From assembly GCA_964507445.1 (NCBI GenBank), contig CAZDQF010000008.1:62001-126000 (forward strand): a DNA stretch of 64,000 nucleotides, in the 5' to 3' direction. Origin of the DNA: GCA-2683135 sp964507445 (GTDB lineage Bacteria > Planctomycetota > GCA-002687715). The notes below the pieces were generated by a model. It did no database searches. It had not been told where the DNA came from and saw only the letters and a list, made by a program, of their open reading frames with translations. Position 1 is the first letter of the stretch. Each line of letters starts with the position of its first letter. Both the position numbers and the translations under genes were made by a program. Of this stretch, positions 34,434-42,714 are shown in pieces.

Positions 34434-35477
34434 ATGAGCATCTCTTTGGACAGGAGCGTGGTTGTCGGGATCCTGATCATCCTTGCGGCTGTGTGCGTGG
34501 GCTGCGGCAGTCCGACTCCTGAGCTCCAGCCACAAGGTGATCCGGTGGCGGAACCCACCGTCCTCGAACCGGACCTGCCGATCCCGGAGAACGGTCGCGA
34601 GCGGACCTCTCGACTGCTGCGGTTGGAGCAGGCCCTGGACAACTGGTACATCGCCACGGAGCGCCAGGAATACAGCCGCAAGGACAGCCTTGAGCGCATG
34701 CTCCTGGAGTTCACCCGCGAGTCGTTCGACCCTATCGTCAGCGATCTCAAGCACGGCTCGCCACGCTACCGGCGGGTCATGGCTGCGGCGCTCGGGTTCT
34801 CCTCTGAAGCGCGTGCGGTGAAGCCGCTCATGGCGGCGCTCACCGACCCGTATTACGAGGTGGTCGAGCACGCGCTGTTGTCTCTGTACAACCTCACCCG
34901 TCCCGACGTGAAGCCCGTGAACCTCGGCAGCGGACAAGGGGTCGCGGGCAGGATGGTCAACCAGGAGCTGGTTGAGCGGACCGCTGTGCCCGGGACCCAC
35001 GTGGATATTGAGAAGGTGGCCAGCTTCCTGCAGCACCACCGCCCGGAGGTTCGTTGCAACGCGGCGTTGGCGCTTCGGCCCCTCGTCGGCGCCGACAGCA
35101 CCCCCAATCCGGTCTTGCTGGCGCTCATCAACGCGTGCCAGGACCGGGACGACCGCACCCGCGTGCACGCGCTCGCCGCGCTCGCTGCGACACGCTCCCT
35201 CGAGAGCATCCCTCACCTCGTGAAGGGGCTCTCCGATCGCCTGCCCCTGGTGCGTATTCGCTGCGCCCTCGGTCTCGCCAGGGTGGGAGACCCGCAGAGC
35301 GCCCCCTACCTGATCGAGGTGCTGGATCGGGAAGAGGAGCCGGCGGAGGTGAAGCGGTTCGTGGCTCGGGCCCTGGCAGCGTTGTTGGGGGTGAGCGGCC
35401 CGGACGCCGTGAACATGGACCCGGAGCCGTGGCGAGCACGGGCGGTGGAGCTGGGGATCATCCCCCCGAAGAACTGA
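34434..35477 (+). CDS. HEAT-repeat lipoprotein
   Basis: A 347-residue predicted lipoprotein with lipobox CVGC (Cys about residue 24). The mature region is a series of HEAT-like helix pairs, for example VMAAALGFSSEARAVKPLMAAL, RVHALAALAATRSLESIPHLV and VRIRCALGLARVGDPQSAPYLIEVL. It is probably a periplasmic scaffold. ATG 34434 is used; a GTG at 34431 directly before it is equally possible. It converges with priA 27 bases away. Confidence 0.8.
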   Translation: MSISLDRSVVVGILIILAAVCVGCGSPTPELQPQGDPVAEPTVLEPDLPIPENGRERTSRLLRLEQALDNWYIATERQEYSRKDSLERMLLEFTRESFDPIVSDLKHGSPRYRRVMAAALGFSSEARAVKPLMAALTDPYYEVVEHALLSLYNLTRPDVKPVNLGSGQGVAGRMVNQELVERTAVPGTHVDIEKVASFLQHHRPEVRCNAALALRPLVGADSTPNPVLLALINACQDRDDRTRVHALAALAATRSLESIPHLVKGLSDRLPLVRIRCALGLARVGDPQSAPYLIEVLDREEEPAEVKRFVARALAALLGVSGPDAVNMDPEPWRARAVELGIIPPKN

Positions 35478-35504
35478 CCTTCGAGCGCCGGGGCTGTCTC
35501 CCGC

Positions 35505-37787
35505 TCACATGACGGAGACCGGGTCTCGGTCCACGAGGAGCTTGAGCCGGTTCCCGGACTTCCGGGGGAGCCTGGGCAGCAGTTCCGTGATGCCCTCGCT
35601 GCTGTCGCCGATGAACAGCAGGTGCCGACGGAATTGACCCTTGAGTTGCGGGATGGGGCACGGAGCCGGGCCGAGCACTTGCACCGCTCCGGTAGACACT
35701 TCCGGCCAGCGGGCGGCGTCTTCGTGGACCTTCTGCAGTGCGTCGGCGGCGTCGGTGTCCACGGGGCTCTCGGCCACCAGTCGCACCAGGTGTCCTGTCG
35801 GCGGGTAGCGCAGCGCGCTGCGATGTCGCAGCTCGGTCTCCGCGAAGCCGCCGTGGTCATGTCGAGCGGCGGTCTGGATGGAGACATGGTCGGGGGAGAA
35901 GGTCTGGATCAGCACCTGACCAGGCTGTGTCCCGCGCCCGGCCCGGCCGGCTACCTGGCAGAGAAGCTGGAACGTCCGTTCGGAAGAGCGGAAGTCGGGG
36001 ATGAGCAGTGCCGTGTCGGCGGAGACGACCCCCACCAGGGTGACGTTGGGAATGTCGAGCCCCTTGGCCAGAGCCTGCGTCCCGACCAGGACATCGATCC
36101 GGCCTTCCTTGAGGTCCTTGAAGATCCGCTCCGGAGCGCCGCGACGGGCGAGGGTCTCGCCGTCCATGCGCTCGACGACACGGCCCGGGAACAACGCCTG
36201 GGTGGCGTCGGCCACCTTCTCCGTACCGAAGCCGCCGTACCGTACGTGGGGGGAACGGCAGTCGGGGCACTCCAAAGGGGCCAACCGCTCGCGGGCGCAG
36301 TAGTGGCAGAGCAGGCGATCGGTGTTGCGGTAGTGGGTCAGGTTGATGGCGCAGCGGTCGCAGGTGGCCTGCCAACCGCATTGCCGGCACAGGATGGTGG
36401 TAGAGAAGCCCCGGCGATTGAGGAAGAGGAGGACCTGACCGTTGTCGGAGAGGGCCTCCTCCATGGCGTGGAGGAGCAGGCGGGAGAACATCCCGTTGGG
36501 CCCGACGGGCTTCTCATGGCGCATGTCCACGATGCCAACGGAAGGCAGCGGCCGTCCGCCGACCCGTGACGTGAGGCGGACCCGATCCAGCGTCCCCGCT
36601 GCGACCAGTCCCTCTGTCTCCATGGACGGGGTGGCGGTCCCGAGGATCACCAGCGCGCCTTCGATACGGCCTCGCTGCAGCGCCGTGTCGCGAGCGTGAT
36701 AGCGGGGGCTCTGCTGCTGTTTGAAAGTGGTCTCGTGCTCCTCGTCGAGGATGATCAGGCCGACGTTGGTGAGCGGGGCGAACAGGGCGGATCGAGGGCC
36801 GACCGCCACCTTCACCCGCCCGTCGTACAGACGTTGCCACTGTTCGGCCCGATCTCCCTCGCTCAGGTTGCTGTGAAGCACCGCCACATCCGGGACCCGA
36901 GCCAGGATGCGTTCCACGGTCTGGGGCGTGAGGGAGATCTCCGGGACGAGCAGGATCGCCGTTCGTCCGAGGGCCAGGGCTCGCTCGAGGAGCCTCAGGT
37001 AGACCTCGGTCTTGCCGCTACCGGTGACGCCGTGCAGGAGGGCGGCGGAGAATTGCCCGCCCTCCAGCCGTGGCATGAATTCCTGCAGCGCGGCGTCCTG
37101 CTCTTCGGTCAACGTCGGCGGCGGTGTCGGTTTCACCGAGAGGTTGGCGAAGGGGTCCTCCAGGGCGGGGACTCGTCTGCGACCCAGGACCCCGGCCCGC
37201 TCGAGGGTGTTGATGGGTGAGGCGGTGACGTTCGCCAGGCGGAGGACCTCACCCAACCGCAGCCCGGTCTCCGCCTCGAGCAGGACGCGGAGCACGCGCA
37301 CGCGGCTCTCCCATGATGGCGCTGTGCCGTGGTCCTCCCTGAGGACGCGGGCGCGGTCTCGGTCGAGTAACTCCACCAGCACGTCCGTCTTCTGACGACG
37401 ACCGTGTCGCACGGCCGCGGGGACCAGGGCCTGGAGGGCCTCTCCCGGGGGGGCGCCGTAGTAGCGCGCTACCCACAGGCCCAACTCCAGGGTCGTGGGG
37501 GAGAGCGTGGGGTGGGTCTCCACCGCCCCGTCGATGGCTCGGAGCCCCGGGGGTGTGGGCCGTGTCGCCACGGAGACGACGAAGCCGGCGACCTTGCGGC
37601 CGCCCATGGGGACCCGGACCCGGACACCGGACCGGACCCGGTCGCTCAGGTCCGGCGGGATCATGTAGCTCAGGTGATGGGGCACCGGTGCCGCCACGGC
37701 GACCTCAGCCTGAGCGACCATGGGACCGGGCGCCGGGTCCTGTTCCGGAGCCGGGTCTAACGGAAAGAGCTCTCCTTGTCGGCTCAA
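35505..37787 (-). CDS. priA: primosomal protein N' (replication-restart helicase)
   Basis: A 760-residue superfamily-2 helicase that reloads the replisome at forks. The N-terminal 3' DNA-binding domain is followed by Walker A LLHGVTGSGKTEVYLRLLE (about residues 250-268), motif II LIILDEEHE, motif III LGTATPS, and the zinc-binding insert with CRQCGWQATCDRC and CHYCARE/CPDC. The C-terminal helicase half has VLVGTQALAKGLDIPNVTLVGV and CQVAGRAGRG. The start is TTG at 37787, overlapping the mazG-like stop as TTGA; an ATG at 37721 would give a shorter form. It converges with the HEAT lipoprotein. Confidence 0.95.
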   Translation of the reverse strand: MSRQGELFPLDPAPEQDPAPGPMVAQAEVAVAAPVPHHLSYMIPPDLSDRVRSGVRVRVPMGGRKVAGFVVSVATRPTPPGLRAIDGAVETHPTLSPTTLELGLWVARYYGAPPGEALQALVPAAVRHGRRQKTDVLVELLDRDRARVLREDHGTAPSWESRVRVLRVLLEAETGLRLGEVLRLANVTASPINTLERAGVLGRRRVPALEDPFANLSVKPTPPPTLTEEQDAALQEFMPRLEGGQFSAALLHGVTGSGKTEVYLRLLERALALGRTAILLVPEISLTPQTVERILARVPDVAVLHSNLSEGDRAEQWQRLYDGRVKVAVGPRSALFAPLTNVGLIILDEEHETTFKQQQSPRYHARDTALQRGRIEGALVILGTATPSMETEGLVAAGTLDRVRLTSRVGGRPLPSVGIVDMRHEKPVGPNGMFSRLLLHAMEEALSDNGQVLLFLNRRGFSTTILCRQCGWQATCDRCAINLTHYRNTDRLLCHYCARERLAPLECPDCRSPHVRYGGFGTEKVADATQALFPGRVVERMDGETLARRGAPERIFKDLKEGRIDVLVGTQALAKGLDIPNVTLVGVVSADTALLIPDFRSSERTFQLLCQVAGRAGRGTQPGQVLIQTFSPDHVSIQTAARHDHGGFAETELRHRSALRYPPTGHLVRLVAESPVDTDAADALQKVHEDAARWPEVSTGAVQVLGPAPCPIPQLKGQFRRHLLFIGDSSEGITELLPRLPRKSGNRLKLLVDRDPVSVM

Positions 37788-38110
37788 GGTTCGACGATCT
37801 GGAACCGGGTGCGTTCACCGCAGGAGCAGGGGATGGAGCGGCACCGGGGACAGCCGTCCATGTACCGCCCCACGGCGTCATCCATGTCGATTCCGGCCAT
37901 GGTGGCCAGGGTGCAGAGCCAGGCGAATACATCGGAGAATTCTCCGATGAGCTCCTCGGGGTCCGGGTCCCTGCGCTTCAGCGCCCGCGCCAACTCCCCG
38001 ACCTCTTCGCTGAACCACATGAAGGTCCCGGCCATGCCGCGCGCCCCGTCCTTCTCGCCGAACGTCCGCGCGATCACGTCCTGAAACTGCCGGATCGTGA
38101 TGTCTGTCAT
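37784..38110 (-). CDS. MazG-like nucleotide pyrophosphohydrolase with a Cys-rich C-terminus
   Basis: A 108-residue all-alpha NTP-PPase-like protein. The metal-binding pattern is visible as FSEEVGELARALKRRD (ExxE) and EELIGEFSDVFAWLCTLA (ExxD). This group hydrolyses non-canonical or excess NTPs. Unusually, the protein ends with four cysteines in CPRCRSIPCSCGERTRF, a likely zinc knuckle. Its stop overlaps the priA TTG start, so the two are co-translated. The upstream 140 bases are shared with the divergent secreted-protein gene. Confidence 0.82.
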   Translation of the reverse strand: MTDITIRQFQDVIARTFGEKDGARGMAGTFMWFSEEVGELARALKRRDPDPEELIGEFSDVFAWLCTLATMAGIDMDDAVGRYMDGCPRCRSIPCSCGERTRFQIVEP

Positions 38111-38254
38111 GGCGCTGATCCTACCCCTGGCCAGCGACGGTGGTGAGCCCTGCCTCGTTGGGGGACGAGCCCCCGTGGTCCTTCCTGGGTTTTTCGCAAC
38201 TCCTTGTCCAAGTTCGTCAGTATCCTGGGTATGGACCATCGGAGGACCTCAACC

Positions 38255-39934
38255 GTGCGTATCATCCTGCCGATTCTGCTCTGCATATCCTGCTGTCTGG
38301 CGCGGGCGGCCGCCCAGGTCTACGCCTATCACCCCCAGGCCAACCCGCTGCTGACCGTCTCGAGCAACGCGTATCCGTTCGGCTCCGGCGCGCCCGGCGC
38401 CATGCAGTTCATCGATCACGTCCCCGCCTCGGCCCTGGACCTGTCCAATCCGTTCATCACGGACGTGTCGTTCTTCGGAGCCCAGACCGGGACCTGGTCA
38501 TCCGGGGCCGTCAAGGTCGGCATCGGTCACTTGCCCGACCCGCCGCCTTGTCCCTTCACCCTTCCGAGCGGCCCGGGCGCGCCGGGGATCGGGAGCTTCA
38601 CGGACCTCACCATCTTGTGGGACTCCACCACGGACGGCGCGCTGCAGTTTCCCGTGACCCAGGATGAATGGAGCCCCCTGGGCCTCCCTGCTTCCGGACG
38701 TGCTCCGTTCCAGTGGAACGGCATCGACGCCATCGGCGTGTTCATCGGTTTCAACAATCGCAGCATCACCGGTGGCACCAACATGCGGGCGCACCCCACC
38801 GTGATGCGGACCTACACGTACACCGGGTCCGGAGCGCCCTGCTTCCAGCCTTCCGGCCTCCACGTCCGGTTGCACCTGACGTGCCCGTCGCCGACGTGGC
38901 AGGTCAACAGCGTGGCGTCGTCCTTGGACGTGGACGGCGCGAGCAACGACTCGTGCGGCCCGATCCAGGTGAGCTCATGCGTGAACCTGACGAGCACCCT
39001 CAACGCCAGCAGCGTCAACCTCGGACTCCCGTACGAGATCGGGATCTCCCAGCGACCGGGTCTGCCGTTCGGTGGAGGCGGCCAGATGCTGCAGAACGGG
39101 GAGATCGTCAACCTGGACCTGACGGACCCCGCGTTGTTCTTCTGGTACGGGTTGGCCTTCACCACCCCGTTCCAGCCGTTCAGCGCTTCGTTCACCTACA
39201 CGGCGCCGGTGAGCGCGTCGGCGCAGATGGCCAACGTGGACCCGACCCTGGTGCCCGCCCTGGCCGTCAGCGCCCTGACCGAGTACGACGCGGCGGCGGC
39301 CTCGCCCGCCCTGAACGTCACGCCGAGCCTGGGCCTCGATGGGTTCCTGCAGGTCTTCCTCGGAGTCCCGCCCTTCTGTGGCGGGCCTGTCACGTTCTAC
39401 GGCACTTCCTACACGTCCCTGTTCGTCAACGCAAACGGGTTCGTGAGCTTCACAGGCGGTGACTCCTGGTGGGCCGCGACGCCGTCCTACTGGTCCACCC
39501 TCATGCCTCGAGTGGGGGTCTGGTCTGACTTCGACAGCCAGGTGACGGGGACCGTGACCGCTGGCACCGGGAACAACCAGGTGCTCGTCAACTACACCTT
39601 GGTGCCGGAGAACACCAACGGAGTGGGTTTCGGTCCCCAGACGAGCTTCAATATCGAGTTCGACACGCTGGTGGGATCCGCCGCCATCACAGGGTTCGCT
39701 CCGGGGGCCGGACACGGAACAGCGACGCTCTTGGGGATCACCCCGGGCGCTTCCTCAGGGAGCAACGCCTCGGACCCAGGGAGCATCACGTTCGCCAACT
39801 TCCTCGGACTCGGCGCCCAGTTGGGGCCAGGTGGCAACAACATGCTCTATGAGTTCAACCCGGGAGGCATGCCGGGAGGCTTCGGCAACATCGTGTTCCC
39901 CGGCGGTGACGCGAGCGGTTTCGTGGTCTACTGA
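38255..39934 (+). CDS. large secreted protein with nidogen-like region
   Basis: A 559-residue exported protein. The GTG at 38255 is chosen because GGAGG lies nine bases upstream and it opens the signal peptide (RIILPILLCISCCLARAAAQ); in-frame ATG 38231 has no ribosome site. The central part (about residues 225-345) contains EIVNLDLTDP and the same strand order as residues 345-465 of the Kelch protein at 4171. The C-terminal 200 residues look nidogen-like: FYGTSYTSLFVNANGFVSFTG, then GVWSDFDSQVTGTVTA and FNIEFDTL. Probably cell-surface or extracellular; function unknown. It ends 6 bases from convergent dgcA. Confidence 0.75.
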   Translation: MRIILPILLCISCCLARAAAQVYAYHPQANPLLTVSSNAYPFGSGAPGAMQFIDHVPASALDLSNPFITDVSFFGAQTGTWSSGAVKVGIGHLPDPPPCPFTLPSGPGAPGIGSFTDLTILWDSTTDGALQFPVTQDEWSPLGLPASGRAPFQWNGIDAIGVFIGFNNRSITGGTNMRAHPTVMRTYTYTGSGAPCFQPSGLHVRLHLTCPSPTWQVNSVASSLDVDGASNDSCGPIQVSSCVNLTSTLNASSVNLGLPYEIGISQRPGLPFGGGGQMLQNGEIVNLDLTDPALFFWYGLAFTTPFQPFSASFTYTAPVSASAQMANVDPTLVPALAVSALTEYDAAAASPALNVTPSLGLDGFLQVFLGVPPFCGGPVTFYGTSYTSLFVNANGFVSFTGGDSWWAATPSYWSTLMPRVGVWSDFDSQVTGTVTAGTGNNQVLVNYTLVPENTNGVGFGPQTSFNIEFDTLVGSAAITGFAPGAGHGTATLLGITPGASSGSNASDPGSITFANFLGLGAQLGPGGNNMLYEFNPGGMPGGFGNIVFPGGDASGFVVY

Positions 39935-39940
39935 TCCGGA

Positions 39941-40996
39941 TCAGGACGCAGAGACCCCGAGTCCGGGCCGTGAGGTGGGGCGGAGGGCCCCCGCCTCGAG
40001 GACGAAGCCACCATCGAAGGGGTCCTGGCTGAGGTCCAGGTGCCCGTCCAGGTCCAGGTATCGGGTCGCGGGGCACGCGAGGGCCGTGTGCAGCGCCGCG
40101 GCGATGGACACCCGGCTCTCGTCCATGCAGCCCCACATCAGGGCCAGCCCGGCGGCTTCCGCCACGGCGGCGATCTGAAGCGCTTCGCTGGGGCCGCCGC
40201 ACTTCATGAGCTTGATGTTGAAAGACCCGGCGGCCGGAGGGTCCGCGGCGCGCCGCGCGTCCTCGACGCTCTGCACCGATTCGTCCAGGCAGACCAGTCG
40301 CTTGTCCCGCAGTTGTCGGGTGTCCTCCATGGCGCCCTGCGGGAGCGGCTGCTCGACCAGCTCCAGCCCCAGCTCGCCGGCGGCGTCGAGGAGATAGGCG
40401 GCGCCCTCGATGTCGTAGCCGCCGTTGGCGTCCACCCGGATGGCGACGCGGTGCCCCACGTGTGCCCTGAGGGCCCTGAGTCGTTCGACGTCCTCTACCG
40501 CTTCCGACCCGATCTTCACCTTCAACGCGCGGAAGCCGCGGGCCAGATACTCGCTGGCCTCCTCGAGGGCCTCCCTGGTGTCCTTGATGCCGATGGTCAC
40601 GGATGTGGCCATGCCGTGGTGTACCTTGCCGAGAGCCTCGCACAGGGGGACGCCCAGTTCCTGTGCGCGCAGGTCGTGAAGCGCCATGTCGACGGCGGCC
40701 ACGGCGGCGGGAGCGCCCTGGAGCCGGTGCTTCAGGGGGACGCTGATGCGGGCAGGTTCGCGGGGGTCCTGGCCTATCAGCGCCGATACGTGCTCGGACC
40801 GCAGGGCCGACTCGCAGCGGGTGTGGGTCTCGCCCGTGACGTCCTCAGCGGGAGACGCGGACCCGTGTCCGGTGAGTTCGCCCGCCCGTATGGCGACGAC
40901 CGCGAGTCGGACGTGGTCATGGGTCCCGGAGGCGATGGTGTAGGGGCGGGTGAGGGGGACGTCGATGGTCTGGACGTCGACGGACTCGATCCTCAT
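39941..40996 (-). CDS. dgcA: enolase-superfamily epimerase/racemase, DgcA-like
   Basis: A 351-residue muconate-lactonising/enolase-superfamily protein. It has the KxK catalytic motif ALKVKIG (about residue 160), metal ligands in RVDANGGYD, LELVEQPLP and VCLDES, and the second catalytic lysine in FNIKLMKCGG. Such proteins are L-Ala-D/L-Glu (dipeptide) epimerases or, when next to a DUF1611 protein, N-acetyl-D-Glu racemases (DgcA). The direct ATGA coupling to the DUF1611 gene upstream favours the DgcA reading. It is the last gene of the long minus-strand run. Confidence 0.82.
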   Translation of the reverse strand: MRIESVDVQTIDVPLTRPYTIASGTHDHVRLAVVAIRAGELTGHGSASPAEDVTGETHTRCESALRSEHVSALIGQDPREPARISVPLKHRLQGAPAAVAAVDMALHDLRAQELGVPLCEALGKVHHGMATSVTIGIKDTREALEEASEYLARGFRALKVKIGSEAVEDVERLRALRAHVGHRVAIRVDANGGYDIEGAAYLLDAAGELGLELVEQPLPQGAMEDTRQLRDKRLVCLDESVQSVEDARRAADPPAAGSFNIKLMKCGGPSEALQIAAVAEAAGLALMWGCMDESRVSIAAALHTALACPATRYLDLDGHLDLSQDPFDGGFVLEAGALRPTSRPGLGVSAS

Positions 40997-42054
40997 GGAG
41001 CCTTCTTCAGCCACGCCCGGACGCTCTCCACGAGGCGTTCGCACCCGTCTTCCAGCGGCAGCGTCACCGGTATTCCCAACTCATCCTCCAGCTCGATAGC
41101 GCGGGCCCGGAGGTCCTTGGTGAGCAGCCCCCGGCCGTTGAGGGCTACGGCGATGACGTCGGTGCCGTATGCGCGGATGAGGTCCACCTCTTCGCTGATG
41201 GGGGGCAGGGGGCAGGGGATGTGCTCCAGGTCCTCGAAGTGCTCGCGGGCGGGGACATGCTGGAGGATCGCCCCCTTGGCTTCGGCGGAGAGCAGCAGTT
41301 CGGCTCCGCATGGGCCTGACGGGTTTCGAAGAGAGGACTGCCCCTCCACCATGATGAAGTCGAGCTTGCCGCTCGCCGCGGCCCGCACCACGGTGTCTTC
41401 CAGCTCGCCGCTGACGAAGTCGTTCGGGGTGGCGTCGAGGATGAACCCGAACTCCAGCCCCTGCATCCACCCGGTCTGCCCGGTGTAGACCATCTCGCAC
41501 TGGAGTCCCACCACGCGGCATGCTTCTCGGAGCAGCAGCCCCGTGGTCCGCTTGCCCACCGCGCAGTCAGTGCCCAGGAGCGCCAGCCGGGGCGGCTTGA
41601 TCCGGGTGATGGCGCCGGACCAGAACTTCAGGTCGCTGGTGGATCTGGGGCGTCGGAGGTCAATGATGCGGGCGTTGCCTCGCTCAGCGGCTCGGGCGAG
41701 GACCGGATCACCGGCGAGCAGGGTGTGGAGTCCGTTGTACAGGGTCAGGCCGGCGTTGAGGACGTCGGTGAGGGCGGCGCGGAGGCCCTCTGGCAGGACC
41801 CCGCCCGGCGTCGCCACGCCGATGACAGCGTGCGTCGGTGGTGGTGTGGTCTCGAGGGCCTCCTCCACGGTCGCCAAGACCGGGATGCCGCGGGGGCGCC
41901 CGTCGAGCACTTCCCCTGCGTCTCGCCCCGCGTGCCGGGAGTCGATCACGGCGGACACGGGCCATCGGCTGGGGCCCCTGATGAGCCCGTGAGCCGTCTT
42001 GGCGAAGGGCGTGTGGAGGAGCTGGTCGGTGAGCAGGAGTGCGGAGCTACTCAT
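40993..42054 (-). CDS. dgcN: DUF1611 protein, DgcN-like
   Basis: A 353-residue DUF1611-family protein. The N-terminal half is Rossmann-like (AVIDSRHAGRDAGEVLDG and HAVIGVATPGG), and the C-terminal half has a P-loop-like ALLGTDCAVGKRTTGLLL followed by EMVYTGQTGWMQG and FIMVEGQSSLRNP. The family includes DgcN, reported as an N-acetyltransferase that acts with DgcA in D-glutamate catabolism; I recall this without being able to check it. Adjacent dgcA and the tight coupling support the assignment. Its start overlaps the HAD phosphatase stop as ATGA. Confidence 0.8.
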   Translation of the reverse strand: MSSSALLLTDQLLHTPFAKTAHGLIRGPSRWPVSAVIDSRHAGRDAGEVLDGRPRGIPVLATVEEALETTPPPTHAVIGVATPGGVLPEGLRAALTDVLNAGLTLYNGLHTLLAGDPVLARAAERGNARIIDLRRPRSTSDLKFWSGAITRIKPPRLALLGTDCAVGKRTTGLLLREACRVVGLQCEMVYTGQTGWMQGLEFGFILDATPNDFVSGELEDTVVRAAASGKLDFIMVEGQSSLRNPSGPCGAELLLSAEAKGAILQHVPAREHFEDLEHIPCPLPPISEEVDLIRAYGTDVIAVALNGRGLLTKDLRARAIELEDELGIPVTLPLEDGCERLVESVRAWLKKAP

Positions 42055-42695
42055 GAAGCCAAGAGCGTACCCAAGAGGGCGTCTGGCGTCTCGACCACGC
42101 CCTGGGCGCCTGCGTCCATCAGGTCTTCCGGAGCAGCCTGTCCCCACGCGACGCCGACAGCGCGACACCCCGCGGCGCGGGCCGCCTCCATGTCCTGGAG
42201 ACCGTCGCCGACGAAGACGGAGTTGGTGGCGTTCGCGCGGAGTAATCCGAGCGCGCCCAGGATCGGCGCGGGGGACGGCTTCTTCTCAGGGAAGGTGTCC
42301 CCGCCGCAGATCGCGCCGAATCTGTCCTCAGTCTGGAGCCCTCGGAGGATGGAGCGGCAGAACCCCTCTGGCTTGTTGGAGACGACGCCCAGAGGACATG
42401 ACAGTTGGTCCAGGACCTCCGGGACGCCGGGGAAGAAGTTCGTGGTGTCCAGGGCGCAGCGATCGTAGTGGATGCGAAAGCGCTCCACCGCTTCGGTGAG
42501 GGCGTCGTCCGCGTCTCGATCCTCCAGACATCGGCGCAGGAGCATGAAGACCCCGTCGCCGATGAACCCCCGGATGGCAACCTCGGGTCTTGGAGGTAGC
42601 CCCAGGTCCTGCAAGGCGAGATTGGCGGCGGTGGCGATGTCCCCGACGGAGTCGATCAGGGTCCCGTCCAGGTCAAACAGGATGGCCTCGGCCAT
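42051..42695 (-). CDS. gph: HAD hydrolase, phosphoglycolate-phosphatase-like
   Basis: A 214-residue HAD-superfamily phosphatase. Motif I is ILFDLDGTLIDS (nucleophile Asp), motif II is LGVVSNKP, motif III Lys is in KKPSPAPIL, and motif IV is SVFVGDGLQDMEAA. The cap is the helical C1 type as in Gph (phosphoglycolate) and PpaX. Phosphoglycolate is formed in DNA repair and oxygenase side reactions, but the substrate is only inferred. It is followed by dgcN with an ATGA overlap and preceded by the phosphatase gene with a 19-base gap. Confidence 0.85.
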   Translation of the reverse strand: MAEAILFDLDGTLIDSVGDIATAANLALQDLGLPPRPEVAIRGFIGDGVFMLLRRCLEDRDADDALTEAVERFRIHYDRCALDTTNFFPGVPEVLDQLSCPLGVVSNKPEGFCRSILRGLQTEDRFGAICGGDTFPEKKPSPAPILGALGLLRANATNSVFVGDGLQDMEAARAAGCRAVGVAWGQAAPEDLMDAGAQGVVETPDALLGTLLAS

Positions 42696-42714
42696 GATGG
42701 CGTGGGTCGCCTCG

